Source of the DNA: SSF26 sp037443945
GTDB lineage: Bacteria; Chloroflexota; Anaerolineae; J102
Direction of reading: 5' to 3'
Assembly: GCA_037443945.1 (NCBI GenBank)
Contig: JBBINH010000001.1
Coordinates: forward strand, 165,286 to 229,285
DNA: 64,000 nt
This document shows positions 26,408-36,146 of this stretch, one piece after another (the first letter of the stretch is position 1; every line of letters starts with the position of its first letter). The notes beneath the pieces were generated by a model, which was not told where the DNA came from, made no database searches, and saw only the letters and a program-made list of their open reading frames with translations. The translations under genes were made by a program, and so were the position numbers.

Positions 26408-29400
26408 TTATCCCCGGACGATCGTTTTGTACAGCTTCTGCAAGGGCGGGGAAGGCTCTACGGCCAGAGCCTCTTGCAAACGCTTGCGGCAACGTTCAAA
26501 GGTGCGTACTGCCAGCCCCCGATGTCCCAGACGCCATTGACACTCCATCAGCACGGCATAAGCCTCTTCCCACAAGGGGTCCTTGGCCAGGATGGCATTG
26601 GCCCAGCGCATGGCTTCTTCATAATCGTTGCGACCGAGCAACAAGCGGGCCAGACGCTCGGCGGCCATCAGGTATTCCGTCAACAACCGCTCGCGCTCCT
26701 CGATGACCCATTCGACATAGGGATTCTCTTCCAAAAAATTCCCCCGATACAAAGTTAGCCCCGCTTCGTAGAGGGCGATCGCCTGAACCGGATCGGTCGT
26801 CTCCAGGCTGCGCGCCTGTTGCAACAAACGCAAGAACTCATCCACATCCACGCGCACACCGACCGTCAGATCCAATTGCAGGGTCTCCCCTTCCCGACGG
26901 ATACACTCGACAGGGTCGGCCGTCGTCGCCAGGGCTTTGCGCAGGGTGCTGAGGGCGACCCGCAAGCTCGTGGCCGCCTGGGCCGGTGGGCTTTCCGGCC
27001 AGAGCGCCTCCATGATCTGCTCGCGATGCAGAGGACGACCCCGGTGACAGATGAGCAACTGCAACAGGTGGACCGCCTTCTCTCGTCCCCAGGCTGTCGG
27101 TGCGATCTCGCGCCCACGACGCCAAACCCGAAACGGCCCTAACGTTTGCAGGTAGAGTTCGGTCTGGGTCAGCATCAGGGAAGGCAACATCGGCGCCGGC
27201 GCTCCTGCAGAGGGTGTATCTTGGGGATATCCTTGGCCGACTTTCTCCAGGCGTTCCCGGCTTTCCTGCTCCAAAGCCAGCATTTGCCTCCGGGTGGCCG
27301 CATCTTTGGGACCCAGCAGGGGGAAATGGGTGAAGAGAAAGTCGTAATCATGCTCGACAGCAACCTGCCGGCAGCGTGTCCAGGCGGACCGGGCCTCGGC
27401 CGGGCGACCGCTGCGGGTGTGGACCAGGGCCAGCCACAAATCGGCCACGCAGGGGAGAAAGCGATCACCACAGAGCCGACCTAATTGACCGGCCTGAACC
27501 AGATGATCCAGAGCCTCAGGGGCATCGCAAAGCCAGAGGGAACTCCCCAAGACCAACTCCAACACGGCCTCCATGTAGCGGTCGCCGCTCTCCCGCACAT
27601 TGCGCAGGGCTTCGGTGACATAAGCCCGCACCTCAGACCGATGACCCTCCAGGCCGGCGATGAGGCCCAAACCGAGCAGCGCTTCGACCCGAAAACGCGG
27701 CACGTCAATGCGTTCGGCCAGTAGCAAGGAGTCTTGATAGAAGGCGCGGGCGCGACGCAGGTCGAAGTCGGCTCCGCATAACCAACCGTGGCCGAGGCGG
27801 GCCAGGGCCACACAGGCGATGATAGGCGAGCCCAACGTGCGCCCCAATTCGAGGGCTTGCTCGGCATGATGCCGGGCCGCTTCGGCCTGGCCGGTCATCG
27901 CTTCGATCCAGGCGAGCAGGACCGAAGCCTCGCGATGGGAACGCGGGGCGCGCCACTGTCCGGTTCCCCAGGGGTCATGACGCAAACCGGCCTCGACCAT
28001 CCGGCGTGCCAGGGCAAAGCGCCCATCGCGCACATAGAGTCGCGGGTCCATGGGCGGAATATCGTCGCGACAGGCAACCTGATACACCCGACGGTGCAGG
28101 CGTTCGGCCTCCCGCAAGCGACCGGCATTGATACGGTTTTCGGCCAATAAGATGAGCAAACCGATGCGCTCGTCTTTAGCGCGACGGTCGCTGCGACGCA
28201 AAGCCTGGCGCAGCAAAGGCTCGGCCAGGCGGGGTTGTACCGTATCGAGATAGACCTGGGCCTGCCCGCGCCAAGCCCGTACCTCCCCGGCGGAGTCCTG
28301 ACGGGCGGCAAAATGCTTGCGGGCGCGCTCATACCAGCTCAGCGCTTCGGCATAGCGGCTGGCAAATCGGGCTGCGTGCCCGCGCGCCAGCAAAAGCTCC
28401 GGATACGCGTCCAACAGGTCGGCCGGTAATTGCTCCAGCCAGGCCGTCAGCGTGAGATGCCGTCCGCTGTAGACCAGCTCGCGGGCCACGGTGGCCAGCA
28501 GAGCGGCTGCTTCTTCGTAATCCGCAGCCGCCAGCAGGTGGTGGATGGCGTCTTCGGTCCTCCCCTGGGTCCGATAGATGGCAGCGGCCTTGCGCTCCAG
28601 CCATCGCCGTCGTTCGTCCGATAGCCCACCCCGACGCAGGAGGAAATCACGGAACAGATGATGGTAGCGATAGGCCCCTTCGTAGGTGACGAAGAGGGAA
28701 TGGTCCTCCAGATACCGTAAAAGCGCTGCCGAGTCGTTCCGTTCGAGCAGGGCATCGCAGACGGCCGGGTCCAGACGTTGCAGAACGGCGGTTTCGGCCA
28801 GAAAGGTTTGGACTTCGGCCGGCTGGCGGTAGAACACCTCGCTGGCCAGATAGTCGAAGAGCAGTTCGGAGGGACCGGGCATATGGCGCACGAGATCCTC
28901 AAACCAATCGCTCTCCCGGAGGGCGCGGGCCATGGTCGTCATGGCCAGATCGGGCAGCATCTGCACGGCAATGGGCCAGCCTTCGGTCTCCGCAGCCCAG
29001 GCCTGGGCCACGGCAGGCGGTAAGGTCATGCCGGTCCGTTGCGCAAAAAGGGCAGCAATCTCGGCGGCCGTAAAGGCCAACTCACTACGCCCGATCTCCA
29101 ACATCTCCCCGGAAGCCCGCCAACGGGCGCGATGGCGCCAACTGGGCATACTGCGGGCGGTCACCACCAAATGCAACTGGGGCGGCGCCTGCTCGATAAA
29201 ACGCTCGACAAGGACGTTGATCTCAGGCCGATTGACCGTACAATAGTCGTCCAACACCAGGACCGTCTTCTCGTCCCGCGGAAGGGCATCGAGGAGATCG
29301 TTGGCCAGCGCGTCCACCGTCGGCGTCCACAATCGCGCCACCTCCTCTTTTCGCCCCAGGAGCTGCAGAGCACGCTCGCCGATGGTTTTATCCAGTTCGC

Positions 29401-29716
29401 GAAAGAGATGGATCAGGTGCAGCAAGAAGACCATGGGATCGGCATCGCTGCTGCCCAGGCTGTACCAAAAAAAGCGCCCTTCGCGCCGGTGCAAATACGA
29501 AGCAATGGCCGTCGTTTTACCGTAGCCGGCTTCGGCCCGCAACAAAAGCAACGGCTGTTCCTCCAGTCGCGCCAGCAAGGCGTCCACGCGCGGCCGGTCC
29601 AAAAGGGATGGCCGCCGGCGCGGGGGCAGAAAGCGCGTACGGACGATCAGGTCTTCACCCCAAGCCTGTCCGGGAGCATGATTGCGCTCAACTGCCGAAT
29701 GAACTGGCACGGCCAT
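26408..29716 (-). CDS. MalT/SARP-like STAND ATPase transcriptional regulator
   Basis: About 1100 residues. The N-terminal STAND NTPase carries Walker A AEAGYGKTTAIASY (near 63) and Walker B VLVLDDYC (near 150). A long TPR-like helical region follows (about 350-800). The C-terminal third has an OmpR/PhoB-type winged helix (LGPFRVWRRGREI ... HREQIMEALWPE) and a bacterial transcriptional activation domain (DVDEFLRLL ... YRGNFLEENPYVEW), the SARP arrangement. ATG 29716 is preferred; a TTG at 29728 is in frame. It lies 302 bp from the small-protein/liv operon on the same strand and is its likely activator through the heptamer repeats. The inducer is unknown. Confidence 0.9.
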   Translation of the reverse strand: MAVPVHSAVERNHAPGQAWGEDLIVRTRFLPPRRRPSLLDRPRVDALLARLEEQPLLLLRAEAGYGKTTAIASYLHRREGRFFWYSLGSSDADPMVFLLHLIHLFRELDKTIGERALQLLGRKEEVARLWTPTVDALANDLLDALPRDEKTVLVLDDYCTVNRPEINVLVERFIEQAPPQLHLVVTARSMPSWRHRARWRASGEMLEIGRSELAFTAAEIAALFAQRTGMTLPPAVAQAWAAETEGWPIAVQMLPDLAMTTMARALRESDWFEDLVRHMPGPSELLFDYLASEVFYRQPAEVQTFLAETAVLQRLDPAVCDALLERNDSAALLRYLEDHSLFVTYEGAYRYHHLFRDFLLRRGGLSDERRRWLERKAAAIYRTQGRTEDAIHHLLAAADYEEAAALLATVARELVYSGRHLTLTAWLEQLPADLLDAYPELLLARGHAARFASRYAEALSWYERARKHFAARQDSAGEVRAWRGQAQVYLDTVQPRLAEPLLRQALRRSDRRAKDERIGLLILLAENRINAGRLREAERLHRRVYQVACRDDIPPMDPRLYVRDGRFALARRMVEAGLRHDPWGTGQWRAPRSHREASVLLAWIEAMTGQAEAARHHAEQALELGRTLGSPIIACVALARLGHGWLCGADFDLRRARAFYQDSLLLAERIDVPRFRVEALLGLGLIAGLEGHRSEVRAYVTEALRNVRESGDRYMEAVLELVLGSSLWLCDAPEALDHLVQAGQLGRLCGDRFLPCVADLWLALVHTRSGRPAEARSAWTRCRQVAVEHDYDFLFTHFPLLGPKDAATRRQMLALEQESRERLEKVGQGYPQDTPSAGAPAPMLPSLMLTQTELYLQTLGPFRVWRRGREIAPTAWGREKAVHLLQLLICHRGRPLHREQIMEALWPESPPAQAATSLRVALSTLRKALATTADPVECIRREGETLQLDLTVGVRVDVDEFLRLLQQARSLETTDPVQAIALYEAGLTLYRGNFLEENPYVEWVIEERERLLTEYLMAAERLARLLLGRNDYEEAMRWANAILAKDPLWEEAYAVLMECQWRLGHRGLAVRTFERCRKRLQEALAVEPSPPLQKLYKTIVRG

Positions 29717-29757
29717 CGCTGTACCCAACCTGGCATGTTGGGATCATCGCCTTATGA

Positions 29758-29786
29758 ATTGTCGGCGATTTGGAGCCAAATGCCAA
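29758..29786 (-). promoter_or_regulatory. Promoter of the SARP-like regulator with palindrome in spacer
   Basis: On the minus strand TTGGCA (29786-29781), a 17-base spacer and GACAAT (29763-29758). The spacer holds a perfect inverted repeat ATTTGG-AG-CCAAAT (plus 29768-29781). A second half-site CGATTTGG lies at 29816-29823, and CCCAAC-N7-GTTGGG (29724-29742) lies at the leader/start. Repressor or autoregulatory sites are plausible. Confidence 0.45.
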
Positions 29787-29906
29787 GTCTGCCCTTGAGA
29801 CTTCACGATTTGGCGAGCAGCACGCGCCCACGGAGGTGGAAGACCCCGATCGGCACCCTTCCACCCGGCCCGCCGACATGATGGCGCCGCGGGTCACGCA
29901 CCGACT

Positions 29907-30650
29907 TCACACATAGCACACCCAATCGGGTGGCGTCATCGGCGGCAGTGTCCGATAAGCCCCGCGCTTGGCGACGGGCAACAGGGCGGCCAGCTCACGC
30001 ATGGCAAAATCGGTGATCAGCATCTCGGCCTGACGTCGCGGCATCCCTTCCGGTAAACTCAGACGAAAAGGTCGGCCCCACCGCACCGTGATAGGCGTGC
30101 GATGCCCGCGGCCCAGACTGCGCGGAAACCCTTCGGTCCCTTCTAGGGCCACCGGCAACAGGATGGCCCCCGTGCGCCGGGCCAGGAAGGCCATTCCCCG
30201 CCGGCCCGCCTGCAAGGTGAAATCCACCCGATTGCGCGTGCCTTCAGGAGCAATCAGCAGCAGATGGCCGTTGGCCAGCACTTGCTGGGCGACCCGCAAA
30301 GCCTCGACATCGGCCTGACCTCGCGCCACCAGGATGACCCCGAAATGGCGGATAAAATAGCCGATGAGCGGCAGATCGAGCACCTCCTCTTTGGCCATCG
30401 GCACGGCATAGCGCCGTCCGCGCAAGAGCGCCAGCAACACGGCCGGATCGGCATAGTGTACGTGATTGTAGTAGATGATGAGCGGACCCGCCGGCAGGGG
30501 CCGATAGTTCTCTTCGCGCACCTGCAGGAGCAGGCGGACCAGCCAGCTCAGCAGAGGATACGCCACCAGACGACGTTGCCAGCGTCGCTCGATCTGTTGC
30601 GGATGGATAACGGCAAAGGGATCCGGGCGCACGTGACGGGCCATGGTCAC
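29907..30650 (-). CDS. plsC: 1-acyl-sn-glycerol-3-phosphate acyltransferase family protein
   Basis: A 247-residue lysophosphatidate acyltransferase-like membrane-associated enzyme of phospholipid synthesis. The catalytic NH-x4-D motif is in YYNHVHYADP, and APEGTRNR is the glycerol-phosphate-binding EGTR motif. A GTG start at 30650 overlaps the cmk stop (GTGA); ATG 30644 is also possible. Last gene of an operon dacF-like, rsuA-like, cmk, plsC, an order common in Chloroflexota and other bacteria. Confidence 0.88.
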   Translation of the reverse strand: MTMARHVRPDPFAVIHPQQIERRWQRRLVAYPLLSWLVRLLLQVREENYRPLPAGPLIIYYNHVHYADPAVLLALLRGRRYAVPMAKEEVLDLPLIGYFIRHFGVILVARGQADVEALRVAQQVLANGHLLLIAPEGTRNRVDFTLQAGRRGMAFLARRTGAILLPVALEGTEGFPRSLGRGHRTPITVRWGRPFRLSLPEGMPRRQAEMLITDFAMRELAALLPVAKRGAYRTLPPMTPPDWVCYV

Positions 30651-31369
30651 GATTCAGGAACGGGAAGACCGAAACGGTGAGCGGCAAGACTGAGAACACA
30701 CTGCACGACCTGGGCGATGCTCTTGCCCTCGGTATCCAGAATGATGGTATCGGCCGCCGGTTGCAAAGGCGAGGCGGCACGACGGCTATCCATGGCATCG
30801 CGGGCGCGAATACCGGCCAGGATGGCTTCGTAATCGGCGGTGCCACCGCGGGCCAGCAGCTCGCGATAGCGCCGTCGTGCCCGTTCGGCTGCCGAAGCAT
30901 CCAGGTAGATCTTGAGCGGTGCCGTGGGGAGGACCACCGTGCCGATATCGCGTCCTACCATGACCACCCGACCGACGGCAGCAATGCGTTGCTGCTCGCG
31001 CACCAGAATGCGGCGGACCTCTGGATAGGTGCTGACCTGCGAGACATGGGCATCCACGGCCGGGCTCCGCAGGGCCCAGGTCACATCCTTCCCGTCCACC
31101 ATCACGGTATACTGACGTCCATCTCCGACCGTGTCCGGCCGGATGAGGATATCCAGCCGACCGGCCAGAGCGACTACAGCCGCCTCGTCATCCACCGGGA
31201 TGCCGCGGGCCAGGGCGGCCTGGGTCACGGCCCGGTACATAGCTCCGGTATCCACATAGAGAAAGCCCAAAGCCCGGGCCACGGCCTCACCGACCGTGCT
31301 CTTGCCCGAAGCAGCCGGACCGTCAATGGCAATAACCGGAAGCGTCGAAGCGGTCGGTTCCATCTTCAA
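30647..31369 (-). CDS. cmk: Cytidylate kinase
   Basis: A 240-residue (d)CMP kinase. The P-loop is GPAASGKST, followed by YVDTGAMYRAVT for CMP binding; GRDIGTVV and the LID segment ASAAERARRRYREL are typical. ATG 31363 is an alternative start. Overlaps the pseudouridine synthase gene by four bases. The last residues after about 225 are non-conserved. Confidence 0.95.
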   Translation of the reverse strand: MKMEPTASTLPVIAIDGPAASGKSTVGEAVARALGFLYVDTGAMYRAVTQAALARGIPVDDEAAVVALAGRLDILIRPDTVGDGRQYTVMVDGKDVTWALRSPAVDAHVSQVSTYPEVRRILVREQQRIAAVGRVVMVGRDIGTVVLPTAPLKIYLDASAAERARRRYRELLARGGTADYEAILAGIRARDAMDSRRAASPLQPAADTIILDTEGKSIAQVVQCVLSLAAHRFGLPVPES

Positions 31370-32166
31370 CTCCCTGTGGTGGCGCCGAGGCTGCGCTGTT
31401 GCCGGCCGTTAAGGCGGGTCCAGCGTCCCGGCGCCAGAGTGCCGATGTGCAAGGAGGCGATACGCACGCGGATCAGCCGTCGCACCTCCAGGTCTACGGC
31501 CGCGCACATCCGTCGGATCTGGCGTTTACGACCTTCGTGCAAAATGAAGACCAGCCAGGTATAGCGCGGATCGGGTTCCGGCTCGACCCAAAACCGCTGC
31601 GCGATCGGGATCGAGTCCAGCGACCGTACCACGGCCGTCGCCGGGCCATCGTCGAGCACGACGCCCTGGCGCAGCCTGTGCAAGACCGAGGGCAGCACCC
31701 GGCCCCGCACCTGGACCCAGTATTCTTTCTCATGGGCAAAGGAAGGATGGGTAAGCCGATAGGTGAGATCGCCGTCCGCGGTCAGGAGGATAAGGCCTTC
31801 GCTGTCCAGGTCGAGCCGTCCTACCGGGTGGAGATGGCGGTATGCAGCGGGAATCAGATCGTAGATGGTGGGACGGTTTTGAGGGTCGTGATGCGTGCAG
31901 AGATACCCGGCGGGTTTGTTGAGCATGAGGGTGAGCGGCGGCTTGCGGGTAGGGGCAATGGGGATGCCGTCCAGAGTGACCTGATCGCAGCCGGGAACGA
32001 CGACCATGCCCAGGGTTGCCACGGTCCGGCCGTTGACCTGAACGCGGCCCTGGCGGATTAGCTGGTCGGCCCCGCGGCGCGAGGTAACCCCGGCTTGGGC
32101 CAGATAGCGGTTGAGGCGAACGGCCACCGGAGATGACGACGAACGGTGCGGAAGCGGAGACGACAC
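31366..32166 (-). CDS. Ribosomal large/small subunit pseudouridine synthase (RsuA/RluB family)
   Basis: A 266-residue rRNA pseudouridine synthase. An N-terminal S4 RNA-binding domain (RLNRYLAQAGVTSRRGADQL) precedes the catalytic domain, with the catalytic Asp in HPVGRLDLDSEGLILLT and LNKPAGYLCTHHD. GTG start at 32166, without a strong SD; GTG at 32127 is possible. Assignment to RluB over RsuA is likely from Gram-positive-like context but not proven. Confidence 0.9.
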   Translation of the reverse strand: MSSPLPHRSSSSPVAVRLNRYLAQAGVTSRRGADQLIRQGRVQVNGRTVATLGMVVVPGCDQVTLDGIPIAPTRKPPLTLMLNKPAGYLCTHHDPQNRPTIYDLIPAAYRHLHPVGRLDLDSEGLILLTADGDLTYRLTHPSFAHEKEYWVQVRGRVLPSVLHRLRQGVVLDDGPATAVVRSLDSIPIAQRFWVEPEPDPRYTWLVFILHEGRKRQIRRMCAAVDLEVRRLIRVRIASLHIGTLAPGRWTRLNGRQQRSLGATTGS

Positions 32167-32172
32167 GAGGTC

Positions 32173-33354
32173 TTACGACGGTTGGCGGAAGAACGTGATG
32201 GGCGTCTCGAGAAGCAAGCGCTCACCCAGCCAGACCCGAACATGGCCGAAAGGCCGGCCGTTCTCGTCGAAATCGATATGACGAAAGAGCCAGACCTGGC
32301 CAAACTGCCAGCCGGGGAGAAAGAGCGGTCGTGGCGGTGTGCGCAGGATGTAGGAACTCCCGTCGGGGGCAACGACGCGATTGAGGGCATTATGACTCAG
32401 CCCGACATCGGTCCAAAGCCAATGCTGAAAGTAAAACTCGAGCAGGCGTTGGGTATCCGCATAACGATCGGGACTGCCCAGGACTACGCTGAGGGCATCG
32501 CCCCGTCCACGACGGGCGGCCGCGATGAGGACCTGGCCGGCAGCCTCGGTGGTCCCGGTTTTGACGCCGTAAGCGCCCGGATAGGTGTTCAAGAGCTGAT
32601 TCGTGTTGTGGAAAAGGTAGCCATCCTGCTCCGCCTGCGGGAGAGCGACAAGGGCGGCGATGAGAGGATGGGCCAGGGCGCGGCGGGCCAGTTCCGCCAG
32701 ATCGGCCGCCGTGCTGACCTGGCCAGGAGCATCAAGACCGGTGGGATTGACGAAATGAGTGCGACTCAGGCCCCATTCGGCCGCGCGACGGTTCATGCGC
32801 TCGACAAAAGCCGCCTCGGTCCCCGCTGCGGCCAGGGCCAGGGTCATGGCGGCGTCGTTACCCGAAGGGAGCAGAGCGCCGTAGAGCAGGGTGCGCACGC
32901 TGACGCGTTCGCCCGCTTGCAGCCCCATCGTCGCCCCGCCGACCAGGGCCGCCTCCGGTACGGTCACCATCTCGTCCGGCGAGAGCGTTTCCAAGGCCAC
33001 CAGGACGGTCATCAGCTTGGCCGTGCTGGCCATGGGTAGGGGCCTCTCGGCGTTCTTGCGGTAAAGCACGGCGTTCTCGCGCCGATCGACCAGGATGGCG
33101 GCAGTGGCCGCCACGTCAGGACCGGTCCTGATCGCCCACAAAGCCTGCATCTGACCGGCGCTGAGTCGTATGGGATGGGTGGTATGGCCGCTGCGCCAAA
33201 GGGGAGGACCCGCGGCCAAACTGGCCAGGGCCAAAACCACGATAAGCCCATAGGCCCGCCGTCCCCACGGCGAGGTCAAAGCGACAGAAGGCGAGGTCGG
33301 AACAGGTGGGGTCGGACCATCCATAACCGATACGGGCAATTTGACTATGGACAT
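32173..33354 (-). CDS. D-alanyl-D-alanine carboxypeptidase (PBP5/DacF family)
   Basis: A 393-residue serine peptidase that trims peptidoglycan pentapeptides. It has an N-terminal hydrophobic anchor (AYGLIVVLALASLAAG). Catalytic motifs are all visible: STAK (SxxK), SGND (SxN) and VKTGTT (KTG). ATG 33354 or 33324. The frame stays open through the divergent tgt gene, but that part is antisense and not counted. First gene of the minus-strand operon that continues into cmk and plsC; 45 bp divergent from tgt. Confidence 0.9.
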   Translation of the reverse strand: MSIVKLPVSVMDGPTPPVPTSPSVALTSPWGRRAYGLIVVLALASLAAGPPLWRSGHTTHPIRLSAGQMQALWAIRTGPDVAATAAILVDRRENAVLYRKNAERPLPMASTAKLMTVLVALETLSPDEMVTVPEAALVGGATMGLQAGERVSVRTLLYGALLPSGNDAAMTLALAAAGTEAAFVERMNRRAAEWGLSRTHFVNPTGLDAPGQVSTAADLAELARRALAHPLIAALVALPQAEQDGYLFHNTNQLLNTYPGAYGVKTGTTEAAGQVLIAAARRGRGDALSVVLGSPDRYADTQRLLEFYFQHWLWTDVGLSHNALNRVVAPDGSSYILRTPPRPLFLPGWQFGQVWLFRHIDFDENGRPFGHVRVWLGERLLLETPITFFRQPS

Positions 33355-33399
33355 GGTATCATGAGGCACTCCGAAGCGGAAAAAGCCGTGTTGCCGTCT

Positions 33400-34509
33400 A
33401 TGTCCTTTCGTTATCGCCTTCTTGCCACCGATGGTCAAGCCCGTCTGGGGCTTTTCAGCACTCCCCATGGGGATATCCGTTTGCCGGGCTTTGCCCCCGT
33501 AGGGACTCAGGCCGCGGTCAAAACCCTCAGCCCGGAAGAGGTGCGCCATGTCGGCTGCGACCTGGTCCTGGCCAACACCTATCATCTGTATCTGCGGCCG
33601 GGAGCCGAACGCGTGGCCCGGTTCGGCGGCCTGCATCGGTTCATGGGATGGGAAGGCCCCATCCTCACCGACAGCGGGGGCTTTCAGATTTTCTCCCTCA
33701 GCAGCCTGCGCAAGGTGGATGCCGATGGCGTCACCTTTCAATCCCACATCGACGGTAGCCGCCATCGGTTTACGCCCGAACTCGTCATGGCCGTGCAGGC
33801 CCAACTCGGGGCCGATATCATCATGTGCCTGGACGAATGCCCCGATCCGCTGGACCGGCACTACAACGAAATCGCGCTCGAACGCACCCATGCCTGGGCG
33901 CGGCGCTGCGCTGCCGGTCAGCAACGCCCCCAGGAACAGGCCCTGTTCGGCATCGTCCAGGGGGGCATTTTCCCCGACCTGCGCCGACAAAGCGTTGTGG
34001 CGCTGACGGCATTGGACCTGCCGGGCTATGCCATCGGTGGGTTGGCCGTGGGTGAAACCAAGGAGCAGATGTATGCCACCCTCGATGTGACGGTGCCGCT
34101 GCTGCCCGCCGATCGGCCTCGTTATCTCATGGGTGTGGGTGCGCCCGAGGATATCGTCGAGGCCGTAGCCCGCGGGGTCGACCTCTTCGATTCGGTGATG
34201 CCCACGCGTGTTGCCCGACACGGTGCTTTTTTCACGGCGCAGGGTCGGCGTAACTTGCGCAATGCCGCCTTCGCCGACGCCTTTGGCCCCCTGGAAGCGG
34301 GATGCGATTGCTATACCTGTACCCGCTTCGAGACCGGGTATGTCCATCACCTCTTTCGTGCCGGTGAGATCTTCGGCCTGCGCTTGCTCACCCTGCACAA
34401 CCTGCGCTTTATGCAGCGGCTAATGCAGGCTATTCGCGATCATATCGCCGCCGGCACGTTTGCCACCTTTAGAACAACGTTTCTGGCCGGCTATTGCGGC
34501 CAAACCTGA
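33400..34509 (+). CDS. tgt: Queuine tRNA-ribosyltransferase
   Basis: A 369-residue enzyme that exchanges guanine 34 for preQ1/queuine in GUN-anticodon tRNAs. DSGGFQIFSL carries a catalytic Asp, QGGIFPDLR and GYAIGGLAVGE the substrate pocket, FDSVMPTR the nucleophile Asp, and CDCYTC plus the nearby His the zinc site. The start at 33400 fits the family's N-terminus; ATG 33361 would add 13 residues. Neither has a clear SD. Confidence 0.95.
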   Translation: MSFRYRLLATDGQARLGLFSTPHGDIRLPGFAPVGTQAAVKTLSPEEVRHVGCDLVLANTYHLYLRPGAERVARFGGLHRFMGWEGPILTDSGGFQIFSLSSLRKVDADGVTFQSHIDGSRHRFTPELVMAVQAQLGADIIMCLDECPDPLDRHYNEIALERTHAWARRCAAGQQRPQEQALFGIVQGGIFPDLRRQSVVALTALDLPGYAIGGLAVGETKEQMYATLDVTVPLLPADRPRYLMGVGAPEDIVEAVARGVDLFDSVMPTRVARHGAFFTAQGRRNLRNAAFADAFGPLEAGCDCYTCTRFETGYVHHLFRAGEIFGLRLLTLHNLRFMQRLMQAIRDHIAAGTFATFRTTFLAGYCGQT

Positions 34510-34545
34510 GCCTTCCCTTCACCCTCGCTCGCCGTCGGTCTATCC

Positions 34546-35346
34546 ATGTCTCTTCTCGAAGCCTTTCTGCTCGCCCTTGTCCAGGGCATTACCGAGTTCT
34601 TGCCCATTAGCTCTTCGGCCCATCTCGTCCTGGTCCCCTGGTGGTTAGGCTGGGAGGCGCCCGGACTGGCTTTTGATACGGTGCTCCATCTGGGCACGTT
34701 GCTCGCCGTCCTCATCTATTTCTGGCGAGACTGGTGGGAATTGCTCGGCGGCCTATGGCCTCGGCGATCCTCCCGGAACCCCTCCCAACGCCGGCTTCTG
34801 ATGGCGTTGGTTATCGGCACCATTCCGGCGGCCGTGGTGGGCTACGGATTCGAGGATTTCTTTGCCGCCATGTTCGAACGGCCGTTGGGGGCGGCGGTGG
34901 GGTTGATCCTCACCGGCTTTCTCCTCATCCTGGCGGAACGGCGCTATCACGGAGGATTGGCGCTGAACCGGATCGGCTGGTTCGATGCCTTCGTGATCGG
35001 ACTGGCGCAGGCCATGGCCATCTTTCCCGGCATCAGTCGCAGTGGCATTACCATTGCGGCAGGGCTGGGGCGCGGTCTGGAGCGATCGGCGGCCGCGCGT
35101 TTTTCATTCCTCCTCAGTGCCCCGATTATCTTCGGCGCCGGGCTTTTCCAATGGCGTGAGTTGAACGCCCAGGGGTTGGATGTGTTACCGGTTCTCTTCG
35201 GTTTGGTCGTCACCGCCGCAACGGGGATGCTTAGCATTCGCTATTTGCTGCGCTATCTGCAACGACGGACGCTTTACGTGTTCACGGGTTATGTATGGCT
35301 GCTGGCGCTGGTGACGCTGGTACGGGCCGCCTTCGTAGGAGGTTGA
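34546..35346 (+). CDS. uppP: Undecaprenyl-diphosphatase
   Basis: A 266-residue membrane phosphatase that recycles the peptidoglycan lipid carrier (BacA family, bacitracin resistance). QGITEFLPISSSAHL and PGISRSGITIAAGLGRG hold the two catalytic loops; about eight hydrophobic helices are seen. 36 bp after tgt in the same direction. Confidence 0.95.
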   Translation: MSLLEAFLLALVQGITEFLPISSSAHLVLVPWWLGWEAPGLAFDTVLHLGTLLAVLIYFWRDWWELLGGLWPRRSSRNPSQRRLLMALVIGTIPAAVVGYGFEDFFAAMFERPLGAAVGLILTGFLLILAERRYHGGLALNRIGWFDAFVIGLAQAMAIFPGISRSGITIAAGLGRGLERSAAARFSFLLSAPIIFGAGLFQWRELNAQGLDVLPVLFGLVVTAATGMLSIRYLLRYLQRRTLYVFTGYVWLLALVTLVRAAFVGG

Positions 35347-36146
35347 GCCGTTGGCTCTTGTTTGGGTGGGTCGTGCTCGTCGGGGGGCTGATAGGCTGCG
35401 CCCGCAGTCCGGCCTGGCCGACGCCGACGCCCATCCCCGTGCGCGGGGCCGGGACGGCTTTGCTGACGCCCCTCTGGCCGCAGGTGGCAGCCGGCTTCGG
35501 GGCTGCCTATCCGGGATACAGCCTGCACTACGAGGCGCTGCCCAGCCGTTTAGCCCTGGATGAACTGATCGCCGGCCGGCACGATTTCGCCATCAGCAGC
35601 GATCCGACGGCTCCGGCCGCCTATTCCGACCTGAGTTTTACCCCGATTGCAACGGATGCCCTCGTGCTCATTGCCCATCGCGGGATCGGTCTTTCCGGTT
35701 TGACCCTGAGCCAGGCTCGCGACCTGTTCGGCGGCTTTGTTCAGGATTGGAGCGAGCTGGACGCCGCGGGCGGAAGCGTGCACCTGGTCGGTCGCGAGCC
35801 CGGCCGCGGCGCCCGGGCCTGGTTTGTCCGGGTGGTTATGGGGGACCGCGCTCCGGCCCTGACGACCCGGCTTGAGCCCAGCGATGCGGCGGTCCTGGTC
35901 TATGTGCGCGACCATCCCGGCGCCGTGGGCTATGTGAGTGTGCGGGTGTTGGCGGAGGTGCCACCCGGAACCGTGCGCATCCTCCGTCTGGAAGATCGCC
36001 TGCCGGGAGATGTAGGCTACGCTTTGGGGCGCACGCTGGATATCGTTCTGCCGGCCCGCGGAGGCGCGGTCGGGGCTTTGCATCTGCGCCGGTGGTTGCT
36101 CTCGCCGGCCGGTCAGGCGGTGTTGGTCTTTTCCGGCGACTGGTAG
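35295..36146 (+). CDS. PstS-like substrate-binding lipoprotein
   Basis: A protein of at most 283 residues with a lipobox (GGLIGC, Cys near 35) after one hydrophobic segment. The mature part has the PBP-like pattern of phosphate-type binding proteins (GRHDFAISSDP, ATDALVLIAHRG, LTLSQARDLFGG, WFVRVVMG). The true start is unsure: ATG 35295 overlaps uppP by 52 bp and lacks an SD; a TTG at 35343 abuts AGGAGG too closely. The 3' end overlaps the convergent glycosyltransferase gene by 34 bp. No permease is adjacent, so an orphan binding protein. Confidence 0.75.
   Translation: MAAGAGDAGTGRLRRRLSRWLLFGWVVLVGGLIGCARSPAWPTPTPIPVRGAGTALLTPLWPQVAAGFGAAYPGYSLHYEALPSRLALDELIAGRHDFAISSDPTAPAAYSDLSFTPIATDALVLIAHRGIGLSGLTLSQARDLFGGFVQDWSELDAAGGSVHLVGREPGRGARAWFVRVVMGDRAPALTTRLEPSDAAVLVYVRDHPGAVGYVSVRVLAEVPPGTVRILRLEDRLPGDVGYALGRTLDIVLPARGGAVGALHLRRWLLSPAGQAVLVFSGDW

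Noticed and set aside
33355..34398. N-terminal extension of the D-Ala-D-Ala carboxypeptidase frame
   Set aside because: The extension lies wholly antisense to tgt and has no signal-peptide logic; the real start is at 33354 or 33324.
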